Assembly (NCBI GenBank): GCA_045642225.1
Contig: JAZUIN010000016.1
Location: 51,283 to 115,282 of the forward strand
DNA length: 64,000 bases
Source of the DNA: RUG191 sp045642225
Lineage (GTDB): Bacteria; Bacillota; Clostridia; Lachnospirales; Lachnospiraceae
Direction: 5' to 3'
Made by a program: the position numbers and the translations under genes. The notes under the pieces are model-generated. The model did not search any database, was not told the origin of the DNA, and saw only the letters and a list, made by a program, of their open reading frames with translations. This document shows, piece by piece, positions 43,931-53,290 of the stretch (the first letter of the stretch is position 1; each line of letters begins with the position of its first letter).

Positions 43931-44560
43931 ATGGATATGCTATATGAATATATAAAACAACAGTATAAAGAAGCAGAGCCTATTTTCTTTTCGGATTTGG
44001 AAAGACAGGATATTAGTAAATCAGCTCTGAATCAGCAGTTAAAAAAGCTGTGCGATAAAGGCTTGCTTATGAAATATGATACAGGTGTATATTATCTTCC
44101 GAAGATGACATTATTACATTCGGTTGTAGGACCAAATGCAGATATGGTTGCTCGCTACCGCTTTATATCTAAAGGTGATAACATTGATGGTTTTTATGGG
44201 GGTAATTCATTTGCGAACCAGATAGGAATCACAACACAAGTTCCAAGAGTAGTTGAAATCGTAAGTAATAACACGAATTCTTCGGATCGTGAAGTAAAAA
44301 TTGGTAATAGAAGGTTTTATATTAGAAAACCAGTTGTGCCGATTACGAAAGAAAATGTATATGTGTTGCAGATGTTGGAATTACTAAAAAATCTTGACGC
44401 ATATCTTGATTATTCCTATGCGGAAGCCAAGGATAAATTTGCTGAATACATATCTGTTCATGGAATAAAAAGAAGTGATGTGGACTGTTACATCAGAAAT
44501 TACCCAGTATCAACATTTAAGTATTATTATGAATTGGAGTTGGATCATGTACTTGCATAA
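43931..44560 (+). CDS. AbiEi-family antitoxin
   Basis: A 209-residue protein with an N-terminal winged helix (FFSDLERQDISKSALNQQLKKL, residues 17-40) and the DUF6088/AbiEi-like middle, containing YYLPKMTLLHSVVGPNADMV and GFYGGNSFANQIGITTQVP. AbiEi is the transcriptional repressor and antitoxin of type IV TA systems, which also act as phage abortive infection systems. AGAAGGAGAG is upstream. It overlaps the toxin gene by 14 bp. Confidence 0.85.
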   Translation: MDMLYEYIKQQYKEAEPIFFSDLERQDISKSALNQQLKKLCDKGLLMKYDTGVYYLPKMTLLHSVVGPNADMVARYRFISKGDNIDGFYGGNSFANQIGITTQVPRVVEIVSNNTNSSDREVKIGNRRFYIRKPVVPITKENVYVLQMLELLKNLDAYLDYSYAEAKDKFAEYISVHGIKRSDVDCYIRNYPVSTFKYYYELELDHVLA

Positions 44561-45467
44561 AGATAATAGAGAACTATTTCGCGATGTGATTTTGCTTACC
44601 TCTCAGAAGCTAGAGGTGAGTGAGGACATTGTCGAGAAAGATTACTATGTAACAATGATTTTAAGGAAACTTGCTACAATTGAATATCCAGTTGTATTTA
44701 AAGGTGGTACATCACTTTCCAAAGCATTTCGTGTGATTGATCGATTTTCTGAGGATATTGATATTACATTTACAGAGCATCTAGGGGAAGCAAGACGCAA
44801 AAAATTAAAATATAATATTTTGCAGCCAATAGCTGAGGAATTAGGCTTAGAGATTCGTAATTTCAAGTTTATTGAGAGTGATATGAACCTCAATCATTAT
44901 GATTTTTATTACGAATCCGTTGTTGGTGATCGCGTTATTAATGCAATTCCACCTTATGTAAAACTAGAAACATCATTGATGTCCTATGCATTTCCAACAG
45001 TGGAAAAGGACTTGGGAAATTATATTTTGGATGCGCTGGGCGAGGAAGAAAAGGAGTTGCTTAAAACCTACGATTTAGAGTCATTTCCAATGAGAGTGCA
45101 ATCCTTAAATAGAACACTAATTGATAAGATGTTTGCAGTGTGTGATTATTATATGCAGAATAGGGCTCACAGAAATGCAAGACATTTATATGACATATAT
45201 AAGCTCGCAGAGCATATCGTGATAGATGATGAGTTTATGAGTCTTGTGAAAGAGGTTCGCAATCATAGAATTGAAATGGGAACAGCTATCGCACCTGCTG
45301 CACCGCTTGATGTTGATGTGCTAGAAATAGTTCACAAATTATGTGATGAAGATTTTTATAAGAGTGATTATAAAGATACAACTGTCAAATTGATTTCGGA
45401 TTATCTAACATATGATGAAGTAAAAAGTCATTATAGAGAATTGGCAGAAAAGGTATTTGCTAATTAA
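44547..45467 (+). CDS. AbiEii-family nucleotidyltransferase toxin
   Basis: ATG 44547 is chosen because TTGGAGTTGGATC precedes it and the protein then begins MYLHKDNRELFRDVILL, as in relatives. The 306-residue protein has the nucleotidyltransferase motifs VVFKGGTSLSKAF and SEDIDITF (G-G-T-x-L-x-K, then D-x-D). Such toxins add nucleotides to RNA targets such as tRNA acceptor ends and arrest growth. It pairs with the overlapping AbiEi gene and is the sole cargo of the third islet. Confidence 0.9.
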   Translation: MYLHKDNRELFRDVILLTSQKLEVSEDIVEKDYYVTMILRKLATIEYPVVFKGGTSLSKAFRVIDRFSEDIDITFTEHLGEARRKKLKYNILQPIAEELGLEIRNFKFIESDMNLNHYDFYYESVVGDRVINAIPPYVKLETSLMSYAFPTVEKDLGNYILDALGEEEKELLKTYDLESFPMRVQSLNRTLIDKMFAVCDYYMQNRAHRNARHLYDIYKLAEHIVIDDEFMSLVKEVRNHRIEMGTAIAPAAPLDVDVLEIVHKLCDEDFYKSDYKDTTVKLISDYLTYDEVKSHYRELAEKVFAN

Positions 45468-45590
45468 CATCGCTTGCATTTTGCTTGCAAAATCACCCAA
45501 AACAAATAGAATACGTATAATATTTAGAAATGTTATACCAAATATATACGGGAACAATCCTTATCGACACAATATTTAGTTCCTGAAATC

Positions 45591-45680
45591 GAGATGGAAT
45601 AATTTCCGACATCCCTAAACCCTTGTATATTAAAGGTTTGGGGATTTTTTATGCCCTGTGACACTAATTTAACACTAAAG
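45591..45680 (+). repeat. guaA-end attachment copy 4, right boundary
   Basis: It begins GAGATGGAATAATTTCCGAC, has a stem AACCCTT/AAAGGTT, a T-run, then ATGCCCTGTGACACTAATTT and AACACTAAAG. The flanking arm pattern (CACTAATTT...ACACTAAA) matches copy 1 more closely than copies 2 and 3, fitting the original outer right end of the array. Confidence 0.75.
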
Positions 45681-45854
45681 CTTATAACAATATCAAGGCC
45701 TTAATATCTGGAAAATGAGAAATAGAATGAGATTGACAAAAAATGATATAATATAAAAAATTGGTTAAATTTGAGTTTGTTGACTAACGACAAGAGCTGA
45801 TATAGAATTTATCAATAAACTTAAACTTGAGTGCAAAAATTATGGAGATAATAC

Positions 45855-47996
45855 ATGAATGTTACAAATCTTGAAATTATGCAGGCAACAATGGACATGT
45901 TCTTTTGTGTGTTCTGCTTAATAATGTTGATATCTATTAAATCTAATAATCCCCAAAAGAAGAGCATGGGGATGTTTGTTAGGTTATTTCTCATCGCTGC
46001 AGTTTTATTTTTGGGAGAGGCTTTAGCGTATATTTTTAGAGGTAATCTTGGTAACTTTAGTATTATAGTTACTAGAATTGCTAACCTTATGGTATTTGTT
46101 ATGTATATAGCATTGGCGAATACTTATGTTAGATATATTTGTTCAGTTTTTTCTGAAAAAAATGTTGAGGTAAGTGATAAGATTATAAAAGTTGCCAATG
46201 TTTTATCAGTAATCAATATTTTAATTGTTTTGATTAATTTATTTTATCCTTGGATGTATTATTTTGATGAGGCAAATTACTATCATAGAAATAATGCATG
46301 GTATGTATATGCACTAATATCGCTTTTTATAATATTTATAGGAGCAGGGGTAGCTATAAAGTACAGACAATATCTAGAAAAGAAAAGCTTTATTTCTATG
46401 ATGTTGTTTTCGATTATTCCGATAATTGCAACAATTGTACAGCTTTTTATTTATGGACTTTCTGTAACCAATTTGGGCTTGGGGATTGGTTTGGTCGTAA
46501 TGTTTGCCGCATATATGTATGATTGGTCTCATGACGGCTATGAGCATATGAATAAGCTCAAAGATAGAAGGATAGACGCTGTTGTTATGTTTGTTATAAT
46601 GCTACTTAGTATGAGTGTTTCAATCATAGCATGTGTAAATGTAATTCAGAAGGTGACAACTGAGAACTCGAAAATACAAAGTAGAACAATTGCGCAGATG
46701 GTTTCAGCGAAGATAGAGAATGAATTTGTCAAGCCTGTTACCGTTTCTCAGACGATAAGCCAGGATATAGATATAAGAAAATATATAGATGGCAACTCTA
46801 GACAAGATGCGGAAAGAGTTGTTGATGATATGACTAATCGTTTGGTATCAATTGGTAATGAATTTAATTATAAAATGGTGTTTGTAGTTTCTGATAAAAC
46901 AAGGGCGTATTATACATATAACGGAATCAGTAAGTATCTAGATATTGAAAATGATAGCCATGATATATGGTATAAGGATTATTTGAATTCGGGTAAAAAA
47001 TATGTAGTTAATGTTGATACGGATGAAGACAATAAATGGAGCCTTTCTGTGTTTATTAATTACGGTATTCTTGACACTAATGGAAACGTTTTGGGAGCAT
47101 GTGGTGTTGGAGTAGATATGAATGAGCTTGTTGACACGATTGCTAAGTTTGAGAAAGAATACAACATTAAAGTGGATTTAGTTAATCGAGATGGGCTTAT
47201 ACAGGTTGATACAGATAGAAGTGCTATAGAAACAGGACATTTAGATAATTCGTATTTTGACAAGGTATCAGGGGATGATTTTTATTATCAGGTATCAGGA
47301 GACAGTTGTTATATGACTAAGTATCTAGAAGCCTTTGACTGGTACATAGTAATAAGAGATGATAATCCTGCCAAAATAAACGCAAATAAAATTATACTTC
47401 CTATTGTTTTGATTTTTATTGCAGGTGTATTAATAATGACGGCGTCATTTGTTATTATCAGTATGCGAGAGAAGAAAGCAAAGGATGCATACAACAGAAG
47501 GTATGAGGTGTCTATAAAAGACGAGCTTACTGGCTTATACAATAGACGTGGATTTGAAGCTGATTGTGAATATATTAAGAAGGATAATAATCTAGCAGAT
47601 TATGTGCTGGTTATGATGGACTTAAATGGCTTGAAAGCAGCTAATGATAATATTGGGCATGAGGCTGGAGATGAGTTGATAATCGGTGCTGCAAAATGTA
47701 TGAATAACGCATTCTCAAATCTCGGAAGGGCATATCGAGTTGGTGGCGATGAATTCGTTGCATTATTGAAGGGGACAAAACAAGAAGCACTAGATGCAAT
47801 TGATACATTTGATTATTTGACTGAAAATTTCAAAGGAAAGCTAACATCAGAGCTTAGCGTATCAAAGGGAGTCGTTGTGTGTTCAGAGCATTCAGAACTA
47901 ACTTTTGATGAAATTAAGGCGATGGCTGACAAGTTAATGTATGCAGATAAGGATGAGTATTATAAACGAACAGGAAAAAATAGAAGAAAAGTATAA
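45855..47996 (+). CDS. Membrane-bound diguanylate cyclase with sensor domain
   Basis: The 713-residue protein has about seven N-terminal membrane helices (residues 10-225), another helix at about 245, an extracellular dCache-like sensor domain (about 270-500), a last helix at about 515-535, and a C-terminal GGDEF domain with GGDEF at residues 630-634. It should make cyclic di-GMP on sensing an external ligand. The catalytic motif is intact, and DELTGLYNRRGF marks the domain start. It follows the last guaA attachment copy, so it is the native chromosomal gene downstream. Confidence 0.9.
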   Translation: MNVTNLEIMQATMDMFFCVFCLIMLISIKSNNPQKKSMGMFVRLFLIAAVLFLGEALAYIFRGNLGNFSIIVTRIANLMVFVMYIALANTYVRYICSVFSEKNVEVSDKIIKVANVLSVINILIVLINLFYPWMYYFDEANYYHRNNAWYVYALISLFIIFIGAGVAIKYRQYLEKKSFISMMLFSIIPIIATIVQLFIYGLSVTNLGLGIGLVVMFAAYMYDWSHDGYEHMNKLKDRRIDAVVMFVIMLLSMSVSIIACVNVIQKVTTENSKIQSRTIAQMVSAKIENEFVKPVTVSQTISQDIDIRKYIDGNSRQDAERVVDDMTNRLVSIGNEFNYKMVFVVSDKTRAYYTYNGISKYLDIENDSHDIWYKDYLNSGKKYVVNVDTDEDNKWSLSVFINYGILDTNGNVLGACGVGVDMNELVDTIAKFEKEYNIKVDLVNRDGLIQVDTDRSAIETGHLDNSYFDKVSGDDFYYQVSGDSCYMTKYLEAFDWYIVIRDDNPAKINANKIILPIVLIFIAGVLIMTASFVIISMREKKAKDAYNRRYEVSIKDELTGLYNRRGFEADCEYIKKDNNLADYVLVMMDLNGLKAANDNIGHEAGDELIIGAAKCMNNAFSNLGRAYRVGGDEFVALLKGTKQEALDAIDTFDYLTENFKGKLTSELSVSKGVVVCSEHSELTFDEIKAMADKLMYADKDEYYKRTGKNRRKV

Positions 47997-48019
47997 TTGG
48001 ATAGATTGAAAGAGAGAAA

Positions 48020-48859
48020 ATGGTAATGGAAAATGTATCAAATCCATCAAGAGAATTGCTTGAGAAATATGAACAACTTAAAGAATATTTGAAATCACTT
48101 GAAAGTGTAGCAGTAGCATTTTCAAGTGGTGTGGATTCGACGTTTTTGTTGTTTGCTGCAAAGGAAGCTTTGGGGGACGGTGTTATAGCAGTGACGGCAA
48201 GTTCATGTTCTTTCCCAAAAAGAGAGTTGAATGAAGCAACAAAATATTGTGAAAAAAACGGTATTCGTTACGAAGTATTTCAATCAAAGGAACTAGAAAT
48301 AGAAGGATTTTCGCATAATCCGAAAAATAGATGTTATTTATGCAAACATGAATTGTTTGAAAAAATACTAAAAATTGCAGAGCGCGAAGGGATTAATGCT
48401 GTCGTAGAGGGCTCAAATCTGGATGATAACGGTGATTATAGACCGGGTCTTCAGGCAGTAGCAGAGTTGGGAATAAAAAGTCCTTTGAGACATATTGGAT
48501 TTACAAAAGAAGAGATTCGAATCTTGTCTAAACATTTCAATCTTCCTACTTGGGATAAGCAATCGTTTGCATGTCTTTCTTCACGATTTGTATATGGAGA
48601 GACAATTTCGGAGGAAAAGCTTTCCATGGTTGATAAAGCAGAGCAGTTGTTACTAGACTTAGGATTTCATCAAGTTCGCGTAAGAATTCATAATATGATG
48701 GCAAGAATAGAAGTTATGCCAGAAGAATTTGAAATGTTAATATCAGAGGATATAAGAAAGCAAATAACCGAAAAACTTAAGGAATATGGATTTGATTATG
48801 TAACAATGGATCTTACTGGATATAGAACCGGAAGTATGAACGAGGTTTTAGAAAAGTAG
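48020..48859 (+). CDS. larE: ATP-dependent sacrificial sulfur transferase LarE
   Basis: The 279-residue protein has the PP-loop VAVAFSSGVDSTFLL (residues 30-45), a cysteine in RCYLCKHELFEKIL, and CLSSRF, both usual LarE segments. LarE donates sulfur to the nickel-pincer cofactor used by lactate racemase and related enzymes. LarB and LarC are not seen nearby, so cofactor synthesis may be encoded elsewhere. AGAGAG lies before the ATG. The strong terminator at 48912 ends the gene. Confidence 0.9.
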   Translation: MVMENVSNPSRELLEKYEQLKEYLKSLESVAVAFSSGVDSTFLLFAAKEALGDGVIAVTASSCSFPKRELNEATKYCEKNGIRYEVFQSKELEIEGFSHNPKNRCYLCKHELFEKILKIAEREGINAVVEGSNLDDNGDYRPGLQAVAELGIKSPLRHIGFTKEEIRILSKHFNLPTWDKQSFACLSSRFVYGETISEEKLSMVDKAEQLLLDLGFHQVRVRIHNMMARIEVMPEEFEMLISEDIRKQITEKLKEYGFDYVTMDLTGYRTGSMNEVLEK

Positions 48860-48911
48860 CTATAAGACATATAATGTACACAAAAATATATTACAATTTC
48901 AGATTGGTAAA

Positions 48912-48944
48912 AAAATATGGTGTAAATTACACCATATTTTTTTT
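48912..48944 (+). terminator. Terminator after larE
   Basis: AAATATGGTGTA and TACACCATATTT form a 12-bp stem with a very short loop, followed by a long T-run. Confidence 0.85.
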
Positions 48945-49047
48945 GGAATTACAGAATTTGCAACACTGTTGCAACAGAGTCTTTAGTATTATTTTGTCAT
49001 CAAGAACAAGAAGACAACTTATGATGAAATAAGATAGGAGAAAAATT

Positions 49048-50880
49048 ATGATAAAAAAGGAATTATTAAATAACGTAAAGAGAACAGGAATTAAGTCAGC
49101 AGCAGCGGTTATGGTTGCAGCATCTTTGGCAGGAACAGTTTCTATACCAGCATTTGCAAAAGAAGCTCCTGAGTCTCAGGCGGTAGTTCAAGAAGACAAA
49201 AAATTAGAAGAGTCGGATAAAGATAATAAGGTTGAAACAGAAGAAACTGAAAAGGTAGATGAAAAAGAAGATCAACAGAAGGCAGCCGCAAAGAATGTAA
49301 CTATTAAAGAAACATTAAATGACAAGTTGGCAAATGTAGCAATGGCAGCATACGAAAAGAGTAGTGATGTTGCAGAATCAGTACTTCATACAACAGGAAG
49401 CTGGTTTGGTGGCTTGGTTGAGGATTCATTGAAGTCTGTAAATCCTTATGTTGCTAAAGTTTTTTCGGATTTAGTTGAGGGAATGTTTGATATTAAACTA
49501 GGCGAGAAGGAAGATAAAACTACAGAAAAGCTTAACAACCTTCAAGAACGAGTTAATATTTTGATGAATAATTTTGATAATTTCAAGGGCTGGAGCGAAT
49601 TGATTAACAAAAATGGCGAGCTTAACAAGGATATGGATATTCTTAAGGCTGCAACAAGAGTCTATTTTGTAAACAATACTAATTTTAATAATCTTGCAGA
49701 GGCTTATGTCAAAGAACAAGCAAAAGAAATAGAACTTAAGAAGTTACTTGATGAGCATAAGGAGAAAGTAAGTCAGTTAGATAATGATAAAGAAGCTGAA
49801 GAAAATTCAATTGAAACTCTTAAGGCTGAAAGAAGAATTAAGAAATATGATTTAAGCGCAGCTAGAGAAGAAAGTAAAATTCAAGAATGTAAAGATGCGC
49901 TTATCGAAATGGACAAAGTGATTGATGCTCATAAGAAATCACTTAAATCTATTGAGAACGAGTTGAAATACGAGAACAAATTTATTGATGAATGTGAAGA
50001 TGACATCAAGGAAATTAAGGAAGACCATGAGAAAACAACTCAGAAATTAGCACAGTGTTATGAGATTGCATCTACATCAGATATAAATAGTTTCGTTACT
50101 ACGCTTGATCTTATTGAAAAAGAGATTATGGGTGAAACAAATAATGACAGTATGAATCATACTACTGGAGTTGATGCATTTAAAGCTTCTTATAGTTATG
50201 CAGTAGGTCAAAATGATTATTATAGAGATGCTAAGGAGAGTGTTGAAGGGTACCAAGATAGTTTATATACAAGTTATACAGCTGCAAATGCAGTATTACT
50301 ACAAGCATTAGATAACAAGAGTATATATGATGAAGGCGCAGATGCGAATACAATTAATGCATTGAAAGAACATGTGAAGAAAAATCAAGAAGAAGTTACA
50401 GCAGCGTATAAGAAAGCAAGAGACTTACAAAATAGTGAAGTGAATTATATTCATGACGCATCTAAGAAGAACAGTAAAGTATATAAGGATATTAAGTCGA
50501 AATTATATAATTATACAGATAACACAGAGGTGTTAGAGAGCGCTGGAGGCGAAGCTGAAAAAGCAGAAGAGTTACTATCAATCATAGAACGTCATTTAGA
50601 TGGAGAAGTAACTTTAAGAGAACATTTAGAAAGCTTTGGTATAGAAGTTCCTAAAGATGCTAAATATTTAATAGCAGACGGAGTGCATCATCAAGTGACA
50701 AGAGGTGCAAGAGGTAGTAAAGGATACGACGGAGCAGATATCAACGTTTATAATCTTGATGATAAGAAAATGAAGGTTGAAAACTATACTCTTATAGATA
50801 GAAATGCATTTTGTAATTTCTTTAGATTAAATATTTTCAGATACCATGAAGCTAACTTTATTACGCTTAATATGGAATAA
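49048..50880 (+). CDS. Secreted coiled-coil protein of unknown function
   Basis: The 610-residue protein has a signal peptide (basic start, hydrophobic AAAVMVAASLAGTVSIPAFA, cleavage near residue 38), then an acidic low-complexity linker (residues 40-80, many E, D, K). A long region of heptad-like helices (about 165-350) includes LKAERRIKKYDLSAAREESK and related segments. A second helical part reaches about 500. The C-terminal 60 residues are compact, with no sortase motif. No known family was recognised. It may be an extracellular structural or adhesive protein. The nearby CPBP protease may be co-transcribed. Confidence 0.6.
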   Translation: MIKKELLNNVKRTGIKSAAAVMVAASLAGTVSIPAFAKEAPESQAVVQEDKKLEESDKDNKVETEETEKVDEKEDQQKAAAKNVTIKETLNDKLANVAMAAYEKSSDVAESVLHTTGSWFGGLVEDSLKSVNPYVAKVFSDLVEGMFDIKLGEKEDKTTEKLNNLQERVNILMNNFDNFKGWSELINKNGELNKDMDILKAATRVYFVNNTNFNNLAEAYVKEQAKEIELKKLLDEHKEKVSQLDNDKEAEENSIETLKAERRIKKYDLSAAREESKIQECKDALIEMDKVIDAHKKSLKSIENELKYENKFIDECEDDIKEIKEDHEKTTQKLAQCYEIASTSDINSFVTTLDLIEKEIMGETNNDSMNHTTGVDAFKASYSYAVGQNDYYRDAKESVEGYQDSLYTSYTAANAVLLQALDNKSIYDEGADANTINALKEHVKKNQEEVTAAYKKARDLQNSEVNYIHDASKKNSKVYKDIKSKLYNYTDNTEVLESAGGEAEKAEELLSIIERHLDGEVTLREHLESFGIEVPKDAKYLIADGVHHQVTRGARGSKGYDGADINVYNLDDKKMKVENYTLIDRNAFCNFFRLNIFRYHEANFITLNME

Positions 50881-50925
50881 TTAGAAAATATGATAAATGA
50901 CATTTAACTAATGGAGGAATATTTA

Positions 50926-51816
50926 ATGAGTTCATGTATAAATTTTTCGAAAAAATATCCAATTTTACTTGTGGTATTGACATTTTTCTTTATATGGGGA
51001 TTGTCTAGATTTACAGGCTTTTTACCAGATGGTCCGCTTCATTTTGGAATAAGAGAAACTATAATGGCAGTACTTGTGTTTATCGTGACATTTCTTTTTA
51101 TGGGGAAAGAAAAGGTTACTTTTAGTACGAAAGGGTTTGGATATGCTTTTAGATTACTACGTGGTTATTTTATTTTGTTAGCAATTATAACAGTACTTGG
51201 GATACTTATTGTAGTTGCTGAGTATGTGGAAGGCAATACTGACTCGTTATTTGATCTAGTTCCATTTATAAATATATTACTAGTTGGACTTTTTGTGGGA
51301 ATCGTAGAGGAGTTTACATTTAGAGGACTTATTTTTGGAGGCCTCCTTCAGAAATTTGGAAACAGTAAAAAGGGCATTATCCTTGCAGCAGTTATATCAG
51401 GTTTGATGTTTGGTGTATTACATATTATTGATTATCTTGTCGATGGTGAGATTACAAATATTGGTGAGGCGTCAACAGCGATAATGAAAATAGTACAGAC
51501 AGGTATTTTTGGAGTTGTACTCGCTTTTATATATTTCAAAACAAGAAATCTATTTGCAGTTGCAGCGCTACATAGTTTAAACGATCTTTTGGAATTTTTA
51601 GCTACAAGTGGAAAAGATGCGTTGGCGGGAAGTTATGTTAGTAGTGATAAGTTGCCACTTAGAATTGGCGCATATGTAGTATTTGCATTGGTTTTAGTTC
51701 CTAATCTAGTGAAATGTATTAGAGATATAAAAGAGAATGAGCCAATTCCATTTGATGAAGATTTCTTGCCAAGAAAAGTGGAATTTGTAAAGAAATCGAA
51801 AAAGAAAAAGAAGTAA
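50926..51816 (+). CDS. CPBP-family intramembrane metalloprotease
   Basis: From ATG 50926 (GGAGGA upstream) the 296-residue protein has about eight hydrophobic helices and the CPBP motifs EEFTFRGLIFGG and FGVLHIIDYL, with a further HSLND near residue 212. These are the Glu-Glu, Arg and His residues of the abortive-infection/CAAX protease family. It may process membrane peptides or provide bacteriocin self-protection. It is 45 bp after the secreted coiled-coil gene, suggesting linked expression. The C-terminal tail is lysine-rich. Confidence 0.85.
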   Translation: MSSCINFSKKYPILLVVLTFFFIWGLSRFTGFLPDGPLHFGIRETIMAVLVFIVTFLFMGKEKVTFSTKGFGYAFRLLRGYFILLAIITVLGILIVVAEYVEGNTDSLFDLVPFINILLVGLFVGIVEEFTFRGLIFGGLLQKFGNSKKGIILAAVISGLMFGVLHIIDYLVDGEITNIGEASTAIMKIVQTGIFGVVLAFIYFKTRNLFAVAALHSLNDLLEFLATSGKDALAGSYVSSDKLPLRIGAYVVFALVLVPNLVKCIRDIKENEPIPFDEDFLPRKVEFVKKSKKKKK

Positions 51817-51908
51817 TTTATTGCACAAAATTGTACTGACCCCCAAAAGTTAGACCAAAATGATATGTACCCCTTTTACTGGACTAATCCAGTGAAAGGG
51901 GTTTTTGT

Positions 51909-52472
51909 ATGAAATATGATTATGCATTTAAATCAAATGCCGTAGAGATGTATCGATCTGGGCAATGGATTAGCACGCCTGAAGGTATCGGGCAAAAGAA
52001 CTTTAGAAAAAGGATTGTGCAATGGTCAAGAATAGCTGACATATATGGTATGGATTATCTTAGGCATCCTACAACGTGTAAAGAACGTACCGCTGAATAC
52101 AGGTATGGACTGGTTGCACGTGTTTTGGCAGGCGAATCGCAAAAGAGTGTTGCCATCAGCGCAGGTATTGATTCTGGGTTATTGTCTAAATGGGTTCAAG
52201 CATATAAAATAAATGGGTATGAAGGATTAAACCTAAAGAAAGGTCGTCGTAGCACAAAGGATATGCCCATGAAGAATGAATCCAAACCAGCAGATTTAAC
52301 ACCATCAGAAAGAGAAGAACTAATAAGATTAAGAGCTGAAACCGAGTATTTACGAACGGAAAATGAAGCAATAAAAAAATTAATCGCCTTGAGACAAGAA
52401 AAAGAGGCTGCGCTACTCAAGGCGAAAAAGCAGCAATCATCAAAGAACTCAGAGAAAAAGGATACGCCTTAA
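51909..52472 (+). CDS. IS3-family transposase OrfA
   Basis: The 187-residue protein has two helix-turn-helix units: FKSNAVEMYRSGQWIST near the start and KSVAISAGIDSGLLSKWVQAY around residues 80-100. A leucine-zipper-type helix follows (EREELIRLRAETEYLRTENE). It is typical of IS150-group OrfA. At AAAAAG near 52424 a -1 shift would enter the frame that reads into OrfB (IIKELREKGYALKYLLKA), giving the OrfAB transposase by programmed frameshifting. Confidence 0.9.
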   Translation: MKYDYAFKSNAVEMYRSGQWISTPEGIGQKNFRKRIVQWSRIADIYGMDYLRHPTTCKERTAEYRYGLVARVLAGESQKSVAISAGIDSGLLSKWVQAYKINGYEGLNLKKGRRSTKDMPMKNESKPADLTPSEREELIRLRAETEYLRTENEAIKKLIALRQEKEAALLKAKKQQSSKNSEKKDTP

Positions 52473-52495
52473 AATATCTGCTAAAAGCCATTGGT

Positions 52496-53290
52496 ATGCC
52501 CAAGTCAACTTACTATTTTGAGATTAATAAATCAGATGTAGTTGCTAATCGCAATAAAGAATTGCTATTTACTATCAAAGAGATTTTTGAAGAAAACAAA
52601 CATAGATATGGTGTTAGAAGAATTCACCAAGAACTCATAAATCGCGGATATCAAGTAAACCATAAGCGTGTGCAGCGTCTTATGCATGAAGCCGGATTGG
52701 CTGGCATACGACCAAAGGAGAAATATCATTCATATAAGGGAGAAATTGGTAAGATTGCTGATAACATAATAAATAGGGATTTCAGTACAACTGCACCATT
52801 GCAGAAATGGACAACAGATGTGTCTCAATTCAATTTTTCCTGGGGAAAGTGTTATATATCACCAGTGTTAGACATGAATACAAATGAAATCATTTCATAT
52901 GATTTATCAACAAGTCCAAATCTTGAACAGATAGCAAGAATGCTAGATAAAGCTTTTGATAAATTTCCTTCTGTTGAAGGGCTTATATTCCATTCAGATC
53001 AAGGATGGCAGTATCAACATGCCTATTTTAGGAATAGATTGAAAGAACACGGGATTGTTCAATCTATGTCCCGCAAAGGCAACTGCTATGATAATTGTAT
53101 AATGGAAAGATTCTTTGGAAGATTAAAAAACGAAATGTATTATGGCTATGAAAAAGACTATTCTTCTTTTGAGGAATTTTCTAAAGCTATTGAAGAATAT
53201 ATAGACTATTATAATAACAAAAGAATTCAGGCAAAAACAAAATGGATGACTCTTGTACAATACAGGAAGTCATCCATGTGTTCAGCCTAG
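52496..53290 (+). CDS. IS3-family transposase OrfB (DDE catalytic part)
   Basis: The 264 residues form an IS150-group OrfB: an HTH_21 segment (HRYGVRRIHQELINRGY), then the rve integrase core with WTTDVSQF (first Asp), FHSDQGWQYQ (second Asp) and DNCIMERFFGRLKNEM (Glu). All three catalytic acids are present and the ending KTKWMTLVQYR is normal. It is normally made as an OrfAB fusion by a -1 shift. Confidence 0.9.
   Translation: MPKSTYYFEINKSDVVANRNKELLFTIKEIFEENKHRYGVRRIHQELINRGYQVNHKRVQRLMHEAGLAGIRPKEKYHSYKGEIGKIADNIINRDFSTTAPLQKWTTDVSQFNFSWGKCYISPVLDMNTNEIISYDLSTSPNLEQIARMLDKAFDKFPSVEGLIFHSDQGWQYQHAYFRNRLKEHGIVQSMSRKGNCYDNCIMERFFGRLKNEMYYGYEKDYSSFEEFSKAIEEYIDYYNNKRIQAKTKWMTLVQYRKSSMCSA

Larger units (their letters stand above)
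33477..45680. mobile_element. Tandem islet array integrated at the 3' end of guaA
   Basis: The end of guaA with its stop, terminator and flanking sequence occurs at 33477, 41783, 43602 and 45591. Each copy begins GAGATGGAATAA (Glu-Met-Glu-stop) and continues through a hairpin, T-run, ATGCCCTGTGACA and a nearby second TGACA/ACACT repeat. The copies divide the region into segments with different accessory genes. A diverged fifth boundary is proposed at 38116. No integrase gene is present within the array. This is the pattern of repeated site-specific insertions at one attB. Confidence 0.8.

Noticed and set aside
48953..48980. GCAACACTGTTGCAAC as an integrase arm site like those of the rpsI island
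   Set aside because: It is a local palindrome near the secreted protein promoter, without the TATGCAACA spacing or an attachment core nearby.
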